64,000 nucleotides of DNA. Source: Herbidospora yilanensis (GTDB lineage: Bacteria; Actinomycetota; Actinomycetes; Streptosporangiales; Streptosporangiaceae). A model generated the notes under the pieces. That model was not told the DNA's origin and did not search any database. It was given only the letters and a program-made list of their open reading frames with translations. Below are positions 52,542 through 62,000 of this stretch, piece after piece. Positions within the stretch are counted from its first letter, which is position 1. Every line of letters starts with the position of its first letter. The stretch lies in the NCBI RefSeq assembly GCF_001570565.1, contig NZ_BBXE01000042.1, forward strand, positions 1 through 64,000. Reading direction: 5' to 3'. A program made the translations under genes and the position numbers.

Positions 52542-53567
52542 TCAGCGATACCGCGCTTCTCCCGTGCCCGGCACGATCTCACCGAGCACCCACGACGGCA
52601 CGCCGCGTGTGGCGAGGAGTTCCAGCGCCTTGTCGGCGTCTTCCGCCGGGACGATCGCCGCCATGCCGACGCCCAGGTTGAAGGTCTTGTCGAGCTCGCC
52701 CTGCGGGACCTTCCCGGCCTCGCCGAGGACCGTGAAGACCGGCGGGACCGTCCACGACGAGCGGTCGAGGACGGCGTCGACACTCCCGGGCAGCGAGCGG
52801 GCCAGGTTGGCGGTCAGGCCGCCGCCGGTGATGTGGGCGTAGGCCCGCACCGGCACGTGGCGGGTCAGCGCCAGGCAGTCGAGCGAGTAGATCCGGGTCG
52901 GTTCGAGCAGTTCCTCGCCCAGGGTGCGGCCGAACTCCGGGATCTGCGCCGCCAGTTCGAGGCCCGCGGTCTTGATGATGTGGCGGACCAGCGAGTAGCC
53001 GTTGGAGTGGACCCCCGACGACGCCATGGCCACCACGACGTCACCCGCGCGGACCCGGTCGGGACCGAGCAGCTCGTCGGCCTCGACCACGCCCGTTCCG
53101 GCGCCCGCGAGGTCGTAGTCGTCGGGGCCCATCGCGCCCGGGTGTTCGGCGGTCTCGCCGCCGACCAGCGCGCAGCCGGCCTGGCGGCAGCCCTCGGCGA
53201 CGCCGCCGACGATCTCGGCGATGCGCTCGGGCACCACCTTGCCGCAGGCGATGTAGTCGGTCATGAACAGCGGCTCGGCGCCGCAGACCACCAGGTCGTC
53301 GACGACCATGCCGACCAGGTCGATGCCGATCGTGTCGTGCTTGCCGAGCCTGGACGCCAGCATGACCTTGGTGCCGACCCCGTCGGTCGAGGTCGCCAGC
53401 AGCGGCCGGCGGAACTTCAGCAGGGCCGACACGTCGAACAGGCCGGCGAACCCGCTGGCGTCGTCGACCACTTCGGGGCGCCGGGAGCGGGCCACCTTCG
53501 ACTTCATCAGCTCGACGGCGCGGTCACCGGCCTCGATGTCGACACCGGCGGCGGCGTACGAGGTCAT
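52542..53567 (-). CDS. purM: Phosphoribosylformylglycinamidine cyclo-ligase
   Basis: 341 residues; AIR synthetase of purine synthesis. Motifs: YAAAGVDIEAGDRAVELMK, LLATSTDGVGTKVMLA, IGIDLVGMVVDDLVVCGAEP and GGGLTANLARSLP. Starts at ATG 53567, overlapping the purF stop by four bases, so the two are coupled. Followed by a GC-rich hairpin. Confidence 0.97.
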   Translation of the reverse strand: MTSYAAAGVDIEAGDRAVELMKSKVARSRRPEVVDDASGFAGLFDVSALLKFRRPLLATSTDGVGTKVMLASRLGKHDTIGIDLVGMVVDDLVVCGAEPLFMTDYIACGKVVPERIAEIVGGVAEGCRQAGCALVGGETAEHPGAMGPDDYDLAGAGTGVVEADELLGPDRVRAGDVVVAMASSGVHSNGYSLVRHIIKTAGLELAAQIPEFGRTLGEELLEPTRIYSLDCLALTRHVPVRAYAHITGGGLTANLARSLPGSVDAVLDRSSWTVPPVFTVLGEAGKVPQGELDKTFNLGVGMAAIVPAEDADKALELLATRGVPSWVLGEIVPGTGEARYR

Positions 53568-55000
53568 GCGCGGGCCTCCAGGACGTACTTGCCGACCTTG
53601 TCCTGGTCGATCGGGATGGGGTAGCTGCCGTCGAAGCAGGCTCGGCAGAGCCTCTGGGCCGGGATGGTGGTGGCCTCGGTGAGGCCCTCCATCGAGATGT
53701 AGCCGAGGGAGTCGGCGCCCAGGTGCTCGCGGATCTCCTCGACGTTCATCGAACCGGCCAGGAGCTCGGCGCGGGTGGCGAAGTCGATGCCGTAAAAGCA
53801 GGGCCAGGCCACCGGCGGGGCCGAGATGCGCACGTGGACCTCGGTCGCCCCGGCCTCGCGCAGCATCTTCACGATCGCCCGCTGGGTGTTGCCGCGCACG
53901 ATCGTGTCGTCGACCACCACCAGGCGCTTGCCCTGGACGATCTCCTTCAGCGGGTTCAGCTTCAGCCGGATGCCGAGCTGGCGGATCGTCTGGGACGGCT
54001 GGATGAAGGTCCGGCCGACGTAGGAGTTCTTCACCAGGCCCTGGCCGTAGGGGATGCCGCTCTGCTCGGCGTAGCCGATCGCGGCGGGGGTGCCCGACTC
54101 GGGGGTCGGGATCACCAGGTCGGCGTCGACGGGGTGTTCGCGGGCCAGCCGGCGGCCGACCTCGACCCGGGTCGCCTGGACGCCGCGCCCGGCGATCGTG
54201 GTGTCGGGACGGGCCAGGTAGACGTATTCGAACAGGCAGCCCTTGGGGTCGGCCGGCGCGAACCGGCGCGAGGTGACCCCGCGCTCGTCGATGGTGAGGA
54301 GCTCGCCCGGCTCGACCTCGCGCTGGAACGTCGCGCCGACGATGTCGAGGGCGGCCGTCTCGGAGGCCACCACCCAGCCGCGCTCCAGACGGCCCAGGAC
54401 GAGCGGACGGATGCCCTGAGGGTCCCGGGCCGCGTAGAGCGTTTTCTCGTCCATGAAGACGAGTGAGTAGGCGCCGCGGACCATCGGCAGCAGCCGGGCG
54501 GCCGCCTCGTCGATCGGCTCGGAGCGGTCTTTGGCCAGGATCGCGGTGAGGATCTCGCTGTCGGTGGTGGCCCTGGTGGTGCCGGGGGCCACCCGCTCGG
54601 CGAGCTCGCCGGTGTTGATCAGGTTGCCGTTGTGGGCCAGCGCGAGGCCGCCCACGTCGGTCGAGCTCAGTGTGGGCTGCGCGTTCTCCCACACACTCGA
54701 ACCGGTGGTGGAATAGCGGCAGTGGCCGATGGCCAGGTGTCCCTTGAGGGTGCCGAGGATCGACTCGTCGAAGACCTGGGCCACCAGGCCCATGTCTTTG
54801 TAGACGAGGATGCGGCTGCCCTCGCTGACCGCGATGCCCGCGGACTCCTGGCCGCGGTGCTGCAACGCGTACAGCCCGTAGTAGGTGAGTTTGGAGACGT
54901 CCTCCCCCGGAGCCCAGACGCCGAAGACGCCGCACGCGTCTTTCGGGCCTTGGTCGAGGGGGTCAAGGTCATGGCTCAGATGGCCGTCGCCCTTCAGCAC
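53564..55000 (-). CDS. purF: Amidophosphoribosyltransferase
   Basis: 478 residues; first committed step of purine synthesis. A propeptide of about 22 residues precedes ACGVFGVWAPG, whose Cys becomes the glutaminase nucleophile. The PRPP loop is RLVVVDDTIVRGNTQRAIV. Four Cys residues suited to a 4Fe-4S cluster are spread through the C-terminal region (for example WPCFYGID and LCRACFDG). GTG 55000 start. purL is not in the window. Confidence 0.96.
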   Translation of the reverse strand: MLKGDGHLSHDLDPLDQGPKDACGVFGVWAPGEDVSKLTYYGLYALQHRGQESAGIAVSEGSRILVYKDMGLVAQVFDESILGTLKGHLAIGHCRYSTTGSSVWENAQPTLSSTDVGGLALAHNGNLINTGELAERVAPGTTRATTDSEILTAILAKDRSEPIDEAAARLLPMVRGAYSLVFMDEKTLYAARDPQGIRPLVLGRLERGWVVASETAALDIVGATFQREVEPGELLTIDERGVTSRRFAPADPKGCLFEYVYLARPDTTIAGRGVQATRVEVGRRLAREHPVDADLVIPTPESGTPAAIGYAEQSGIPYGQGLVKNSYVGRTFIQPSQTIRQLGIRLKLNPLKEIVQGKRLVVVDDTIVRGNTQRAIVKMLREAGATEVHVRISAPPVAWPCFYGIDFATRAELLAGSMNVEEIREHLGADSLGYISMEGLTEATTIPAQRLCRACFDGSYPIPIDQDKVGKYVLEARA

Positions 55001-55128
55001 ATGCTTGAGTCTATTTCGGCCTCTTGGCTGCTCGGACCCCCGGGTGGGCTGAACCCGGCGAAATGATCACCAGCGCTTTGCCGTGTCGGCCGCCGTATCC
55101 CCGGCCCCACAGGGGAAGTGAGAGGAAT

Positions 55129-55842
55129 ATGACCACTCCTGACGAGCCGAGGGACGACCAGCCCAAGCGGCGCATGCCCTGGGACGTTCCGCCCGGACAG
55201 GCCCCGGGCAGGCCGTCGCCGGACGCCGAGGACACCGCCGTCTTCAGCGCCGAACACCACCCCGGCGGCTCACTCGGGCCCGACCCGGGGCGGCCGGAGA
55301 ATCGGCCGGAGAATCAACCGGAGAACTGGCCCGAGAACCAGCCGGGACACCGGGCGGAGCCGCCGCCGGAGGGCGTGCCGCAGGGCCGGCCCGAGAGCCC
55401 GCCGCCCTATCAGCCCGGACCTTCCGGGCCGAGCGCCTACCAGCCGACCTCCTACCCGCAGGCCCCCTACCCCTCGGCGCCCTACGGCGAGAGGCCGCCG
55501 TCCAAGGGCGGCGGGCTGGGCACGGCCGCGCTGGTGCTGGGCATCGTGGCGATCGTGCTGCTGCTGGTCTGCGGCCTCGGGCTGCTGGTGGCGGTGGCCG
55601 GTGTGATCGTCGGCATCATCGCGATCGCGAAGCGGTCGAACAAGGGGCGGGCCGTCGTCGGCCTGATCCTGAGCATCCTGACGCTGGTGATAGGAGCGAT
55701 CATCATCGGCGTGGTGGTCAACTGGGCCAACAAGAACAATCTCGCCGAGTGCTTCGACACCCGCCTGCACCCGACGCAGGAGTCGCAGCAGCAGTGCGTC
55801 CAGCGGAAGATCAACGCGCCGGTCTCGGAGGGCGGCTACTAG
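55129..55842 (+). CDS. DUF4190 membrane protein with Pro-rich N-terminus
   Basis: 237 residues from ATG 55129 (GAGAGGA upstream). The first 130 residues are disordered and Pro-rich, with a short repeat of the tetrapeptide PEN plus one residue. Two membrane segments follow (LGTAALVLGIVAIVLLLVCG, GLILSILTLVIGAIIIG) around KRSNKGRAVVG, the DUF4190 pattern. The C-terminal tail is outside or inside by an even count. Function unknown. Divergent from purF. Confidence 0.88.
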   Translation: MTTPDEPRDDQPKRRMPWDVPPGQAPGRPSPDAEDTAVFSAEHHPGGSLGPDPGRPENRPENQPENWPENQPGHRAEPPPEGVPQGRPESPPPYQPGPSGPSAYQPTSYPQAPYPSAPYGERPPSKGGGLGTAALVLGIVAIVLLLVCGLGLLVAVAGVIVGIIAIAKRSNKGRAVVGLILSILTLVIGAIIIGVVVNWANKNNLAECFDTRLHPTQESQQQCVQRKINAPVSEGGY

Positions 55843-56279
55843 AAAAGAGGGAGGTAGGGCGACAGGTCGGCCCGGCCGCCGCTCGCCCTGACCCGCCCGT
55901 CGGCCACCGCCGCGGGCCAGCCCTCCCGGCCGGTGGCCAGCACGATCCACGTGCGGGGGTCGGTCTCGACCACGTTCGGGGGAGTGCCCCGGGTGTGCCG
56001 GGGCCCCTCGACGCACTGGACGGCGGCGAACGGCGGCACCCGCACCTCGACGGTCCGGCCGGGGGCCCTCGCCACGAGTTCGTCGAGCAGGAACCGCACG
56101 GCCGCGCGCAGCGCCTCGCGCCGGGGCTCGGTCTCCCGGCCGTACGCCGACAACACCGCCGAGACCACGGCGGGACCCGCGGCGGCGTCGGGGCCGTCGA
56201 ACGGCGGCAGGCCCAGATCCGCCAACTGGACGTCGAGAGCCGCGCGAACGCGGGAAGGGTCCTGGCGGCGGGGCGGCAT
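55839..56279 (-). CDS. Sterol-carrier-family (SCP2-like) protein
   Basis: 146 residues from ATG 56279; GTG 56309 is an alternative. N-terminal helical segment, then VEVRVPPFAAVQCVEGPRHT, WIVLATGREGW and DLSPYLPLF, the layout of the small actinobacterial sterol-carrier family. Lipid or hydrophobic ligand binding is expected. Converges on the DUF4190 gene with four bases shared. Confidence 0.78.
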   Translation of the reverse strand: MPPRRQDPSRVRAALDVQLADLGLPPFDGPDAAAGPAVVSAVLSAYGRETEPRREALRAAVRFLLDELVARAPGRTVEVRVPPFAAVQCVEGPRHTRGTPPNVVETDPRTWIVLATGREGWPAAVADGRVRASGGRADLSPYLPLF

Positions 56280-56423
56280 GTGCCCATTGTGGCGGGTGGG
56301 ATCGTTCACCGATGCGGCGGACGACGTTCACCTTCACTTCGGTCGCCAACAATACGGTCCGGGCGGGGACCTGCGCCGTCTGGGCCGTTCCCTCGATCCC
56401 CGCGCGACCCTTTTGGAGGAGCT

Positions 56424-58511
56424 GTGACGAACCCGTCACCGCGTCGATCCCTGCCGCTGCTGACGCCGGCCCACCCGGGCGGCCGCAGCGCCATGACCTG
56501 TAAATACCGTTGTGGCGACGCCTGTTTCCACGAAGTGCCCAACACGAGTGAGAACACCTACTTCGGTGACGTCGTCGCCGACATGTCCCGTCGGGGCGCG
56601 CTGCGCGCCGGGGCGCTGGGCGCGCTGGTCCTGTCGGCCGGTGTCGTCGGCGCCGCCGCGACCCCCGCCGCGGCCGACGACAAGTTCACCCTCGACTGGT
56701 GGAACAAGGGCGGCAACTGGAACAGCGGCGGCTCCCACCCCTACAAGGGCGGCCTGACCTTCACGCCGGTCGCGCCCAACACCAATGACCAGGTCACCGT
56801 GCCGAACGGCTACCAGTCGGCGGTCGTGGTCCGGTGGGGCGACCCGGTCCTCCCGGGTGCGCCGGCCTTCGACTTCGAGGCGCAGACGCCCGACGCGCAG
56901 GCCAGGCAGTTCGGCTACAACTGTGACTTCGTGACGCTGTTCCAGCTCGGCCGCGACCGCGGCCTCCTCTGGGTGAACCACGAGTACACCAACGAAGAGC
57001 TGATGTTCCGCGGCTACACCAACGGCGACAACGCCACCCCCGAGCAGATCAACATCGCGATGAACGCCCACGGCGGTTCGGTCGTCGAGATCCGCCGGAG
57101 CGGTAACACCGGCCGCTGGGAGCTCGCCACCTCCGGCCCGCGCCGCTACAACCGCCGCATCACGGCCCACACCGAGATGAGGTTCACCGGCCCGGCCGCC
57201 GGTTCGAGCCTGCTGAAGACCGCCGCCGACCCGAGCGGCCGCGTGGTCAAGGGCATGCTGAACAACTGCGCCGGCGGCACCACCCCGTGGGGCACCGTGC
57301 TGACCGCCGAGGAGAACTTCAACCAGTACTTCGTGAACGCCGGCAAGGCGCCCGCGGAGGCCCAGGCCGGGCTGACCCGCTACGCCCTCCCCACCGGGCT
57401 CGCCGGCCGCCGCTGGGACCGCGTCGACGAGCGCTTCGACCTGGGCAAGCACCCCAACGAGGCCAACCGCTTCGGCTGGATCGTCGAGATCGACCCGACC
57501 GACCCCGACTCGACCCCGATCAAGCGCACCGCGCTCGGCCGCATGGCCCACGAGGCGGCCACCACGACCATCAGCCGGGACGGCCGGCTGGTCGCGTACA
57601 TGGGCGACGACTCGCGGTTCGAGTACATCTACAAGTTCGTGTCGAAGGACCGCTACATCCCGGGCAACGACCGCCACAACCGGACGCTGCTCGACAACGG
57701 CACCCTCTACGTCGCCCAGTTCACCGGCGACAGCCCGGCCGCCGAGATCGACGGCACCGGCAAGCTGCCGAAGGACAAGGCGTTCGACGGCGTCGGCAAG
57801 TGGATCCCGCTGGTCAGCGGCACCAGGTCGTACGTCGCGGGCATGACCGCCGAGCAGGTCCTGGTCTTCACCCGCCTGGCCGCCGACAAGGTCGGCGCGA
57901 CCAAGATGGACCGCCCGGAGGACATGGAGCGCAACCCGGTCACCGGCACCGTGTTCGTCGCCCTGACCAACAACACCGCGCGCAGCTCGGGCCCCGACGA
58001 GGCCAACCCGCGCCTCAACAACAAGCACGGCCACATCCTGGAGATCGCCGAGAACCGCGACGACGCCGCGGCGCTGACCTTCGCGTGGAGCCTGCCGCTG
58101 GTCTGCGGCGACCCCAACGACCCGGGCACCTACTTCGGCGGCTTCGACAAGACCAAGGTCTCGCCGATCTCCTGCCCCGACAACGTCGCCTTCGACAAGG
58201 ACGGCAACCTCTGGATCTCCACGGACGGCAACGCCCTGGGCACCCACGACGGCCTGTTCGCCGTGCCGGTCCGCGGCAAGGACAAGGGTCACGTCCGGCA
58301 GTTCCTCACGATGCCCAAGGGCGCCGAGTGTTGCGGTCCGCTGGTGTCGGAGGACCAGAAGTCGGTCTTCGTCGCCGTGCAGCACCCCGGTGAGGGCACC
58401 GGCGCCTCGCCGGCCGCCCCGATCTCCCACTTCCCCGACGGCGGGACCTCGCAGCCCCGTCCGTCGGTCGTGGTCGCCTGGCACAAGCAGGGCAAGAAGA
58501 TCGGCAGCTAG
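56424..58511 (+). CDS. PhoX-family alkaline phosphatase, Tat-exported
   Basis: 695 residues from GTG 56424 (TTGGAGGA upstream). Tat signal at about 54-85: SRRGALRAGALGALVLSAGV. The PhoX/DUF839 beta-propeller follows with YNCDFVTLFQLGRDRGLLWV, NHEYTNEELMF, NNCAGGTTPWGTVLTAEENF and HEAATTTISRDGRLVAYMGD, which supply Ca/Fe ligands in the family. It releases phosphate from organic phosphoesters outside the cell. No PHO box was identified. Confidence 0.93.
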   Translation: MTNPSPRRSLPLLTPAHPGGRSAMTCKYRCGDACFHEVPNTSENTYFGDVVADMSRRGALRAGALGALVLSAGVVGAAATPAAADDKFTLDWWNKGGNWNSGGSHPYKGGLTFTPVAPNTNDQVTVPNGYQSAVVVRWGDPVLPGAPAFDFEAQTPDAQARQFGYNCDFVTLFQLGRDRGLLWVNHEYTNEELMFRGYTNGDNATPEQINIAMNAHGGSVVEIRRSGNTGRWELATSGPRRYNRRITAHTEMRFTGPAAGSSLLKTAADPSGRVVKGMLNNCAGGTTPWGTVLTAEENFNQYFVNAGKAPAEAQAGLTRYALPTGLAGRRWDRVDERFDLGKHPNEANRFGWIVEIDPTDPDSTPIKRTALGRMAHEAATTTISRDGRLVAYMGDDSRFEYIYKFVSKDRYIPGNDRHNRTLLDNGTLYVAQFTGDSPAAEIDGTGKLPKDKAFDGVGKWIPLVSGTRSYVAGMTAEQVLVFTRLAADKVGATKMDRPEDMERNPVTGTVFVALTNNTARSSGPDEANPRLNNKHGHILEIAENRDDAAALTFAWSLPLVCGDPNDPGTYFGGFDKTKVSPISCPDNVAFDKDGNLWISTDGNALGTHDGLFAVPVRGKDKGHVRQFLTMPKGAECCGPLVSEDQKSVFVAVQHPGEGTGASPAAPISHFPDGGTSQPRPSVVVAWHKQGKKIGS

Positions 58512-59911
58512 ACCAGCGCCGGGTCCCGGTCGTCCTCGGTGACCGTCTCGACGGTCCGGTCCCTGCGGAGGGCGTAGAGGGCGACCGGGACCCCGGCCCC
58601 GACGATCGCCGCGGCGATGAGCAGCGTGAACTGGTAGGCGTCCAGGAACGCCGCCATCGTCGGGGCGGTCTGCCGGGCGTTCAGGACCGCGCCGAGGATG
58701 GTGATCCCGAGCAGTCCGAAGACCTCGCGGGAGACGTTGAGCGTCCCCGAGGCGACCCCGGCCCGGTCTGCGGGCACCGCACCGATGATCACGTCGGTCA
58801 GCGGCACGAGCATGCCGCCGCCCGCGCCGAAGACCAGGAACCAGGGCAGCAGGTCGAGATAGGTCGAGCCGGCGCCGGTGCTCGACAGGCCCGCCATCGC
58901 GACGACCATCAGGGCGAGCCCCGCGGCGACCGACGGGCCGGTGCCGATGCGCCGGGCGAGCTGCGGCGAGAAGACCGCGACGGCCGCCATGAGCAGCGCC
59001 ATCGGCACGAATCCCGCCCCCGCCTCGGTCGGGCTGAAGCCGAGCGCGCTCTGCAGGTAGATCGCGGTGAAGAAGTAGATCCCGAACACGCCGAACGCCC
59101 ACAGGCCCATCGACAGCAGGCCGCCGCTGAACACCCGCGAGCGGAACAGGCGCAGGTCGATCATCGGCTGACGGCTGCGCGACTCGATCACCAGGAACGT
59201 GGCGAACGCGACGGCGGCCAGCGCGAACGAGCCCAGGATGAGCCCGGAGGTCCAGCCCTCGCCCTCGCCCTCGATGAGCGCGAAGGTCAGCGCGAACAGT
59301 GCGAGCGAGGAGCTGAGCACGCCGGGCACGTCGATCCGGACCCCTCTGGTGCGCACGCTCGCCGGCAGGGCGACCGCGGCGATCACGGCCACCACGATTC
59401 CGATCGGCAGGTTGATCAGGAAGATCCAGCCCCAGCTGATGTTCTCGCTGAGCACGCCGCCGGTCAGCGGCCCCACGGCCAGCGCCAGCGCGGAGACGGC
59501 GCCCCAGATCCCCACGGCCGTGGCCCGCTCGCGCGCGTCGACGAACGTGGCCCTGATCAGCGCCAGCGACGTGGGCGTCACCAGGGCGGCGCCCACGCCC
59601 TGCGCGACCCGCGCCGCGATGAGCGTCTCCTGCGAGCCGGCCAGCCCGGCGGCGACCGAGGAGGCGGTGAACACGGCCAGGCCGATGAAGAACATGACGC
59701 GCAGCCCGAAGACGTCGGCCAGCCGTCCGCCGGCCAGCAGCAGCCCGGCGAAGGCCAGGATGTAGCCGCTCACGATCCATTCGAGCCCGGCGAGCGTCAG
59801 CCCCAGGTCCTGCTCGATCGTCGGCAGCGCGACGTTGACCACGTTGTTGTCGAGGTAGGTCATGAACGTCGCCAGCGACACGGCCGCCAGCACCCACCAT
59901 CTTGATCGCAT
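58508..59911 (-). CDS. DHA2-family MFS drug exporter
   Basis: 467 residues, fourteen predicted membrane segments. Signature pieces: MTYLDNNVVNVALPTIEQDL, GGRLADVFGLRVMF and the antiporter-type stretch LTGGVLSENISWGWIFLINL. A proton-driven multidrug exporter. Its stop overlaps the PhoX stop by four bases. It is divergent from the TetR gene, with two copies of a palindrome between them, the classical repressor/pump arrangement. Confidence 0.92.
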   Translation of the reverse strand: MRSRWWVLAAVSLATFMTYLDNNVVNVALPTIEQDLGLTLAGLEWIVSGYILAFAGLLLAGGRLADVFGLRVMFFIGLAVFTASSVAAGLAGSQETLIAARVAQGVGAALVTPTSLALIRATFVDARERATAVGIWGAVSALALAVGPLTGGVLSENISWGWIFLINLPIGIVVAVIAAVALPASVRTRGVRIDVPGVLSSSLALFALTFALIEGEGEGWTSGLILGSFALAAVAFATFLVIESRSRQPMIDLRLFRSRVFSGGLLSMGLWAFGVFGIYFFTAIYLQSALGFSPTEAGAGFVPMALLMAAVAVFSPQLARRIGTGPSVAAGLALMVVAMAGLSSTGAGSTYLDLLPWFLVFGAGGGMLVPLTDVIIGAVPADRAGVASGTLNVSREVFGLLGITILGAVLNARQTAPTMAAFLDAYQFTLLIAAAIVGAGVPVALYALRRDRTVETVTEDDRDPALV

Positions 59912-59937
59912 TGCTCAGGCCCCCTATACGGAGTACT

Positions 59938-59950
59938 TGTACGGCGTACA
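59938..59950. promoter_or_regulatory. TetR operator candidate 1
   Basis: TGTACGGCGTACA has perfect five-base arms around three bases. It partly overlaps GTACATGTAC (59946-59955), itself a perfect palindrome. It lies between the divergent exporter and regulator. Confidence 0.6.
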
Positions 59951-59971
59951 TGTACAGTGCATAGCTCAGCT

Positions 59972-59984
59972 TGTACGTCGTATA
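59972..59984. promoter_or_regulatory. TetR operator candidate 2
   Basis: TGTACGTCGTATA, the same motif with one arm mismatch, 34 bases from site 1 and nine bases before the regulator's GTG. It overlaps a plausible -10 region (TATAGT), so binding would block the regulator's own promoter. Confidence 0.55.
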
Positions 59985-59992
59985 GTTGTCAA

Positions 59993-60676
59993 GTGGCACC
60001 TGAGAAGCTGAGCCGGGAATCAGTCGTCGAACGGGCCATCGACCTGATCGACGCCGAGGGGCTCGAAGCCGTCACCGTGCGGCGGCTCGCCCAGTTGCTC
60101 GGCGTCACGCCGATGGCGCTCTACTGGCATTTCAAGAACAAGGACGAACTGCTCGCCGGCGTGGCCGACCATCTGCTGGCGCAGATCCTCGCCGAGGTCA
60201 CCGACGAGCCCGCGTGGCACGTGCAGGTCCGGGGGGTGGTCGAACGGCTGGTCACGCTGCTCGACCGGCACCCGGCGCTGGCGACCCTGCTCCACACGGT
60301 CGACAAGCACCGCGTCGACAGCTTCAACGTCGCCACCAACATGGCCCTCGACCTGCTCCGCAGGGGCGGCTTCACCGTCCAGGAGGGCTTCCTGGTCTCG
60401 TCCTACCTGCTGTCCGGGGTGATCGGCCTGGTCGGCGGCGCGCCGGTCTGCCCGACGCCGCTCAGCCCCGCCGAGGCGCGCGAATGGCGGCGGCGCAAGC
60501 GCCTGGAACTGGAGAACCTGTCGGCCGAGCGTTTCCCGCTGCTGATGGAGTTCGCCAAGACCTGGGAAGACGAGACCGACGTGGCCGAGTACTACAAGTA
60601 CGGCGTCGACCTGCTCATGGCCGGGGTCGAGACGATGGCCGCGCGAGTGCGGCGCACATCGCTCCCACCAGACTGA
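59993..60676 (+). CDS. TetR-family regulator (TetR_C-type)
   Basis: 227 residues from GTG 59993. DNA-binding domain: ERAIDLIDAEGLEAVTVRRL, LLGVTPMALYWHFKNKDELL. The larger C-terminal domain (FLVSSYLLSGVIGLVGGAP) is the ligand-binding part. The start sits close to a TATAGT hexamer, so the message may be nearly leaderless. It is the likely repressor of the divergent exporter and possibly of itself. Its 3' end overlaps the next MFS gene by 62 bases in convergent orientation. Confidence 0.92.
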   Translation: MAPEKLSRESVVERAIDLIDAEGLEAVTVRRLAQLLGVTPMALYWHFKNKDELLAGVADHLLAQILAEVTDEPAWHVQVRGVVERLVTLLDRHPALATLLHTVDKHRVDSFNVATNMALDLLRRGGFTVQEGFLVSSYLLSGVIGLVGGAPVCPTPLSPAEAREWRRRKRLELENLSAERFPLLMEFAKTWEDETDVAEYYKYGVDLLMAGVETMAARVRRTSLPPD

Positions 60677-62000
60677 CGCAGAACAGCGTCGCGTACGTCA
60701 CCCGGAATCCTCCCATCAACTGCTCCACCGCCGAAGGCGACAGCAGCGACAACGTCGCCTGGTAGACCTGCGCCCGGATCTCGGGCGTGACCGCCCCGGT
60801 CAGCAGGGTCAGCGTGGTCGCCACGCTGAGCGACATGCCGAAGTTCTGGATCGTCAGCCGGAACCCGTTGACCACCCCGAGGCTGCCCGCCGGGAGCACG
60901 TTCATGATCTGGGTGGTGTTCCCCGTCAGGAAGGTCCCGTTCCCGCATCCGGCCAGGAACAGCCCGGCCGCGATCACCGGATAGGACGCCTCGGTCGACA
61001 GCGCCAGCACGGCCAGCCCGCACGCCGCGAGCACCGCCCCGCCCACCGACACCGCGTAGGCCCCCAGCCGCCGCGCCAGCGCCCCGGCGAGCGGCGAGGC
61101 GAGCGCCATCCCGGCCGGCACCGGCAGGATCGCCAGCCCGGCCTGGAGCGCGTCGGCCCCGCGTGCCGCCTGGAAGTACAGCCCGGCCAGCAGGATGAGC
61201 GACGAGCGTGCCAGCGCCGCGCAGAACGAGGCCAGGTTCGAGAACACCAGCAGCGGCGCCCCGAACAGGGCGCCGTTCAGGATGGGGTTGGCCGCCCGGC
61301 GCTCCACCGCGAACAGGACGGGCGCCAGCGCCGCCGCGACCGCCAGGCCGGCGAGCGACCCCTCGGTCACCGCGTAGAGCGCGGCCGACAGCAGCAAGAA
61401 GATCACCAGGTTTCCGGCGGCGTCGATCGGCGCCCGCCGTCCCGGGCTGCCCGGCCGCAGGATGAGGAGCCCGGCCACCAGCGCCAGCAGCCCGGCCGGC
61501 ACGTTCACCCAGAAGATCCACCGCCACCCGAGCGTGTCGGCGATGAGGCCGCCCAGCGTCGGCCCGGCGAGCTGCGCGATCGAGAGGGTGCCGATGTAGA
61601 CGCCCATACCCTGGCCGAGCCGGTCGGGCGGGAAGGCGTCGGTGATGATGACGGTCCCGTTGGCCAGGATCATCGAGGCCCCGATGGCCTGCAGCGCCCG
61701 CATCGCGATGAGCACGCCCACATCGGGGGCCAGCCCCGCCAGCGCCGAGGCCGCGGTGAAGAGGGCGAACCCGGTCAGGTAGACCCCGCGCCGCCCCAAG
61801 AGGTCGGCCACCCGCCCGAAGAACACCAGGGTCGCCGTGTTGACCAGCATGAACGACAACAGGATCCAGTTCGACGCGAACGGCGACGCGTGGAAGTGCC
61901 GGACGACGACGGGTAACGCGACGTTCAGCGTGCTGCCCGACATGCCGATGAGGATCAGCCCGAGGCTGGTGACCAGGCAGACCCGCCAGGCATACCTCAC
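60615..62000 (-). CDS. DHA2-family MFS exporter of the cyclase/Crp cassette
   Basis: 461 residues, about fourteen membrane segments. GMSGSTLNVALPVVVRHFHA, FFGRVADLLGRRGVYLTGF and LAGPTLGGLIADTLGWRWIF are characteristic. GTG 62000 overlaps the Crp gene's stop by four bases (GTGA), so translation is coupled to it. Substrate unknown. Confidence 0.9.
   Translation of the reverse strand: MRYAWRVCLVTSLGLILIGMSGSTLNVALPVVVRHFHASPFASNWILLSFMLVNTATLVFFGRVADLLGRRGVYLTGFALFTAASALAGLAPDVGVLIAMRALQAIGASMILANGTVIITDAFPPDRLGQGMGVYIGTLSIAQLAGPTLGGLIADTLGWRWIFWVNVPAGLLALVAGLLILRPGSPGRRAPIDAAGNLVIFLLLSAALYAVTEGSLAGLAVAAALAPVLFAVERRAANPILNGALFGAPLLVFSNLASFCAALARSSLILLAGLYFQAARGADALQAGLAILPVPAGMALASPLAGALARRLGAYAVSVGGAVLAACGLAVLALSTEASYPVIAAGLFLAGCGNGTFLTGNTTQIMNVLPAGSLGVVNGFRLTIQNFGMSLSVATTLTLLTGAVTPEIRAQVYQATLSLLSPSAVEQLMGGFRVTYATLFCVSLVGAMCAALARPSSRPRP

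Noticed and set aside
55310-55350. PEN repeat in the DUF4190 gene as a functional DNA repeat
   Set aside because: It is a short in-frame coding repeat in a disordered Pro-rich region; such tracts are common and carry no other signal.
56436-59999. 1,187-codon minus-strand frame over PhoX and the DHA2 exporter
   Set aside because: No domain and Arg/Gly/Ala-rich; both underlying genes are well supported in other frames.
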